Assembly: GCA_002353975.1 (NCBI GenBank)
Contig: DEKQ01000166.1
Location: 1 to 15,357 of the forward strand
Source of the DNA: Prevotellaceae bacterium UBA2718
GTDB lineage: Bacteria; Bacteroidota; Bacteroidia; Bacteroidales; Bacteroidaceae
Direction of reading: 5' to 3'
DNA length: 15,357 nucleotides
This document shows, piece after piece, positions 12,888-15,357 of this stretch. The number at the start of each line of letters is the position of its first letter. Position 1 is the stretch's first letter. Below the pieces are notes generated by a model. It was not told the DNA's origin. It worked only from the letters and a program-made list of their open reading frames with translations, and made no database searches. A program made the translations under genes and the position numbers.

Positions 12888-14915
12888 ATGATTTCCCATC
12901 TCAAAAAAATGCCGCTGGCCAGTGTGGTAGCTTTCGTTTGGAACCTCCTCCTGGCCTATATTATTTATGCATTGTGCCGCATAGCGTATGTGTGGCTCAA
13001 CTGGAGTTCCGTCAGCGAGGGGTTCAACGCCCTCTCCTTGCAATCCTTGGTGCAGGGGTCATTTATCTTCGACACTTCTGCCATCCTCTACACCAACGCC
13101 CTTTACGCACTTCTCATGCTGCTGCCGTTTCGCTTTGCCGAAAGGCCGCTATACCAGAAAGTAGCAAAGTGGATATTTCTGACAATCAACGGCTTGGCTA
13201 TCATCGTCAATCTCGCTGATGCCGTCTATTACCCTTATACCGGACGACGCACAACGATGAGCGTGATGGGAGAATTTGCCAACGAAGGAAATCTCTTTGG
13301 CATCATCGCTGCTGAATGTTTCAGGCATTGGTACGTCTTTATCATCGGAATCCTGCTACTGCTGTTCATGTATAAACTTTACATGACTCCCTCCCCCACC
13401 CCTGCTCACAGCAGTCAGCAAGGGGGGGGAACGAAGCGCCGCCAGTGGGCTACGGTAGCAGCAAAGGCACTATGCCTGCTCCTCTTCATACCTCTCTGCA
13501 TTGCCGGAATGCGCGGAGGATTTACCACCGCAGTACGTCCTGTGACTATCAGTAACGCAAACCAATACGTCAACCGTCCGACAGAAGCGGCGATAGTGCT
13601 CAACACCCCATTCTCCCTGCTGCGCACCATCGGAAAGAATGTGTTTGCCGACCCGGGATATTACAGTGCCGCAGAGCTGAATGCCATCTATTCCCCCATC
13701 CATATCCCCGTTGCCGACAGCCTCACTGCCTCACTGCCCGCTGACAAACCGAAGGTAGCGCGACAGAAGAACGTCGTAGTGCTCATTGTGGAGAGTTTCG
13801 GAAGGGAGTACATCGGAAAGTATAACGAAGGATTTCTGGAAGAAGGCTACAAAGGCTATGCGCCTTTCATTGACAGCCTGCTGACTCAGTCGCTCACCTA
13901 CGATTACACCTTTGCCAACGGTCGCAAGAGCATTGACGGAATGCCGAGCATCCTGTCATCCATACCCCACTTCATAGAACCGTTCTTCCTCACCCCCGCC
14001 TCGCTCAACGACATCAGCGGACTGGCAGGAGAGCTGGGACACTGCGGCTACGAGAGCGCATTCTTCCACGGGGCAGAGAACGGCAGCATGGGCTTTCAGG
14101 CTTTCGCCAAGACCACAGGCTATGACCACTACTACGGTCGTACGGAGTACAACGAAGACAGCCGTTTCGGTGGCGACAAGGACTTCGACGGCATGTGGGC
14201 CATCTGGGATGAGCCGTTCCTGCAGTACTATGCCATGAAGATGACCGAGCTCAAGGAGCCCTTCATCACCACCGTCTTCACAGCATCTTCACACCACCCA
14301 TACCACGTGCCCGAACAGTATGCGGCGGTATATCCGGAAGAAGGCACCAACCCCATACACAAGTGCATACGATACACCGACATGTCGCTGCGCCGGTTCT
14401 TTGAGACGGCACGCAAACAGCCGTGGTTCTCCAACACGATATTCGTCTTTACATCCGACCACACCAACATCAACGACCACAAAGAGTACGGCACGGATTT
14501 GGGACTGTATAGCGCACCAATCTTCTTCTATGACCCATCGGGCGAGATGCCGCGCGGACGCATGGCGGGCATAGCTCAGCAGATAGACATCATGCCTACA
14601 ATACTGGGCTATCTGGGGTACAACAAGCCATACGTAGCATTCGGAATAGACCTGCTCAGCACGTCGCCCGAAGACACTTGGGCGGTAACAAACAACAACG
14701 GCATCTATCAGTATGTCAAGGGTGACTACGTAATACACTTTGACGGCAACCGCACCAAAGCTGCCTACAACTACAAGAAAGACTGGCTCTTAGAGCACAA
14801 CCTCATATCCAATCCCGCGCTGCGCCCAACATTCCAGTCAATGGAGCGCACCCTGAAAGCCATCATCCAAAGCTATATGCAGCGCATGACCGAAAACAAC
14901 CTCGTTGTAAATTAA
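12888..14915 (+). CDS. LtaS-like membrane sulfatase-fold phosphotransferase/hydrolase
   Basis: 675 residues from the ATG at 12888; an in-frame GTG at 12864 lies inside the tRNA and is rejected. About four to five membrane segments occur in the first 210 residues (10-38, 60-84, 92-114, 147-166, 188-207), then a large external domain. That domain has the alkaline-phosphatase-superfamily metal sites: VESFG with Glu302, GRKSIDGMPS with Ser348 where LtaS has its nucleophilic Thr, SSHHPYH (468-473) and SDHTN with Asp524-His525. The closest known types move phosphoglycerol or phosphoethanolamine onto lipids or glycans; the substrate here is unknown. A run of eight G (13422-13429) lies in the linker before the last membrane segment. 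It starts 19 bp after tRNA-Arg with no promoter between, so it is probably transcribed with it. Confidence 0.88.
   Translation: MISHLKKMPLASVVAFVWNLLLAYIIYALCRIAYVWLNWSSVSEGFNALSLQSLVQGSFIFDTSAILYTNALYALLMLLPFRFAERPLYQKVAKWIFLTINGLAIIVNLADAVYYPYTGRRTTMSVMGEFANEGNLFGIIAAECFRHWYVFIIGILLLLFMYKLYMTPSPTPAHSSQQGGGTKRRQWATVAAKALCLLLFIPLCIAGMRGGFTTAVRPVTISNANQYVNRPTEAAIVLNTPFSLLRTIGKNVFADPGYYSAAELNAIYSPIHIPVADSLTASLPADKPKVARQKNVVVLIVESFGREYIGKYNEGFLEEGYKGYAPFIDSLLTQSLTYDYTFANGRKSIDGMPSILSSIPHFIEPFFLTPASLNDISGLAGELGHCGYESAFFHGAENGSMGFQAFAKTTGYDHYYGRTEYNEDSRFGGDKDFDGMWAIWDEPFLQYYAMKMTELKEPFITTVFTASSHHPYHVPEQYAAVYPEEGTNPIHKCIRYTDMSLRRFFETARKQPWFSNTIFVFTSDHTNINDHKEYGTDLGLYSAPIFFYDPSGEMPRGRMAGIAQQIDIMPTILGYLGYNKPYVAFGIDLLSTSPEDTWAVTNNNGIYQYVKGDYVIHFDGNRTKAAYNYKKDWLLEHNLISNPALRPTFQSMERTLKAIIQSYMQRMTENNLVVN
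13422..13429 (+). repeat. Eight-base G tract inside the coding region
   Basis: GGGGGGGG encodes part of SSQQGGGTKRR in a polar loop (about residue 179-182). Loss or gain of one G would shift the frame and remove the whole catalytic domain, so the tract is a possible slippage site. Confidence 0.6.
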
Positions 14916-14941
14916 AAATTAATAATTCAAAATTCAAAATT
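14907..14941 (+). repeat. A/T-rich period-7 repeat at the end of the sulfatase-fold gene
   Basis: Heptads GTAAATT, AAAAATT, AATAATT, CAAAATT, CAAAATT run without a break. The array starts in the last two codons of the gene and includes its TAA stop (14913-14915), the same arrangement as the array at 2023-2092. Confidence 0.7.
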
Positions 14942-15006
14942 ATTACCCTTCACCCGTCCCACCGTTCATGTTTCCTTCGCTTGGGGGCTTCAAGGTAGGG
15001 GGGATT

Positions 15007-15090
15007 AATGCAAAATGCAAAATGCAAAATGCATAATTCATAATTCTCAATTCTCAATTCTCAACTCTCAACTCTCAATTCTCAGTTCGT
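15007..15090 (+). repeat. Twelve-unit diverging 7-bp tandem array before priA
   Basis: Heptads in order: AATGCAA three times, AATGCAT, AATTCAT, AATTCTC three times, AACTCTC twice, AATTCTC, AGTTCGT. Neighbouring units differ by one or two bases, as expected from stepwise tandem expansion. The array ends 4 bp before the TTG start of priA and so forms its 5' leader. The stretch 14942-15006 before it has no gene. Confidence 0.88.
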
Positions 15091-15094
15091 TAAT

Positions 15095-15357
15095 TTGTAC
15101 GTTGACGTCATACTCCCTCTGCCCCTTGAAGGGCTTTTCACCTACTCCGTTCCGGCAGAGTTGGAGCAACGCGTGCAACCCTACGTCAGGGTAAAGGTGC
15201 CACTTGGCATTTCCAAGACCTACACCACACTTGTCACAGCCGTAAAATCCGAATACAGCGAAGCCATACAGACGAAACCCATCCTCAGCGTCCTTGACGA
15301 TGAGCCCGTTATCCTGCCTTCACAATACCGTCTGTGGCAATGGATGTCCGACTACTA
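15095..15357 (+). CDS. priA: PriA primosomal protein N', N-terminal part (runs off window)
   Basis: Restarts stalled replication forks as a 3'-5' helicase and primosome organiser. Only the first 87 residues are in the window: start-YVDVILPLPLEGLFTYSVPA, YVRVKVPLGISKTYTTLV, KPILSVLDDEPVILPSQYRLW, then WMSDY. This is the 3'-DNA-end-binding N-terminal domain. The frame is closed by a TAA at 15041-15043 and holds no ATG or GTG before the conserved sequence, so TTG at 15095 is the best start; it agrees with where homologues begin. No Shine-Dalgarno is seen, and the leader is the period-7 array. Transcription may come from the upstream gene. Confidence 0.9.
   Translation, partial: MYVDVILPLPLEGLFTYSVPAELEQRVQPYVRVKVPLGISKTYTTLVTAVKSEYSEAIQTKPILSVLDDEPVILPSQYRLWQWMSDY

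Noticed and set aside
15121..15138. GCCC-CTTGAA-GGGC-TTTT as a terminator
   Set aside because: It is inside the conserved N-terminal coding sequence of priA and the stem is only four pairs.

Overview
The window reads as a Bacteroidota chromosome, most likely Bacteroidales and probably Prevotellaceae. The evidence is the TTTG/TAnnTTTG-type promoters (three clear TACCTTTG -7 boxes ahead of genes), the near absence of Shine-Dalgarno sequences, the DUF3987, DUF5675 and DUF5683 families, and the gene order parA-parB-DUF5683-lytic transglycosylase-rel. Genus is an inference from composition and protein style; no search was run.

Region by region. (1) 1-2140 is accessory DNA: the C-terminal part of a DUF3987 P-loop protein, coupled by an ATGA overlap and a strong Shine-Dalgarno to a DUF5675 gene that carries a one-base frameshift, then a ten-unit 7-bp tandem array and a 20-bp perfect-stem terminator. 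(2) 2227-5149 holds a minus-strand membrane sensor histidine kinase and a plus-strand surface-type lipoprotein, divergent from a 331-bp intergenic region. A palindromic repeat occurs four times here: three copies in the intergenic region and one in frame inside the kinase ATP lid. (3) 5162-12550 is a minus-strand run of six genes that could be one operon from the parA promoter: parA, parB, DUF5683 protein, GH23 lytic transglycosylase with extreme charge segments, long RelA/SpoT homologue, and pectin methylesterase. (4) 12551-12795 is a divergent control region with a parA promoter and a tRNA promoter. (5) 12796-14915 holds tRNA-Arg(CCG) followed 19 bp later by a membrane LtaS-like sulfatase-fold enzyme, probably on the same primary transcript. 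(6) 14907-15090 is a region of period-7 repeats running almost to the start of priA, which begins with TTG and is cut by the window end.

How the genes fit together: the parA to rel block links chromosome segregation, envelope/peptidoglycan turnover and (p)ppGpp signalling; the pectinesterase at its end is a carbohydrate-degradation gene with no visible functional tie. The rel protein has substitutions in the hydrolase signature (HDxxED becomes HDVLDG; DRLHNMR becomes DRLDNMR). The observations most worth following are the palindromic repeat family (including the coding copy and the copy forming a 5' leader), the period-7 arrays that begin in the last codons of genes, and the peptidoglycan-enzyme-like motif layout in DUF5675.
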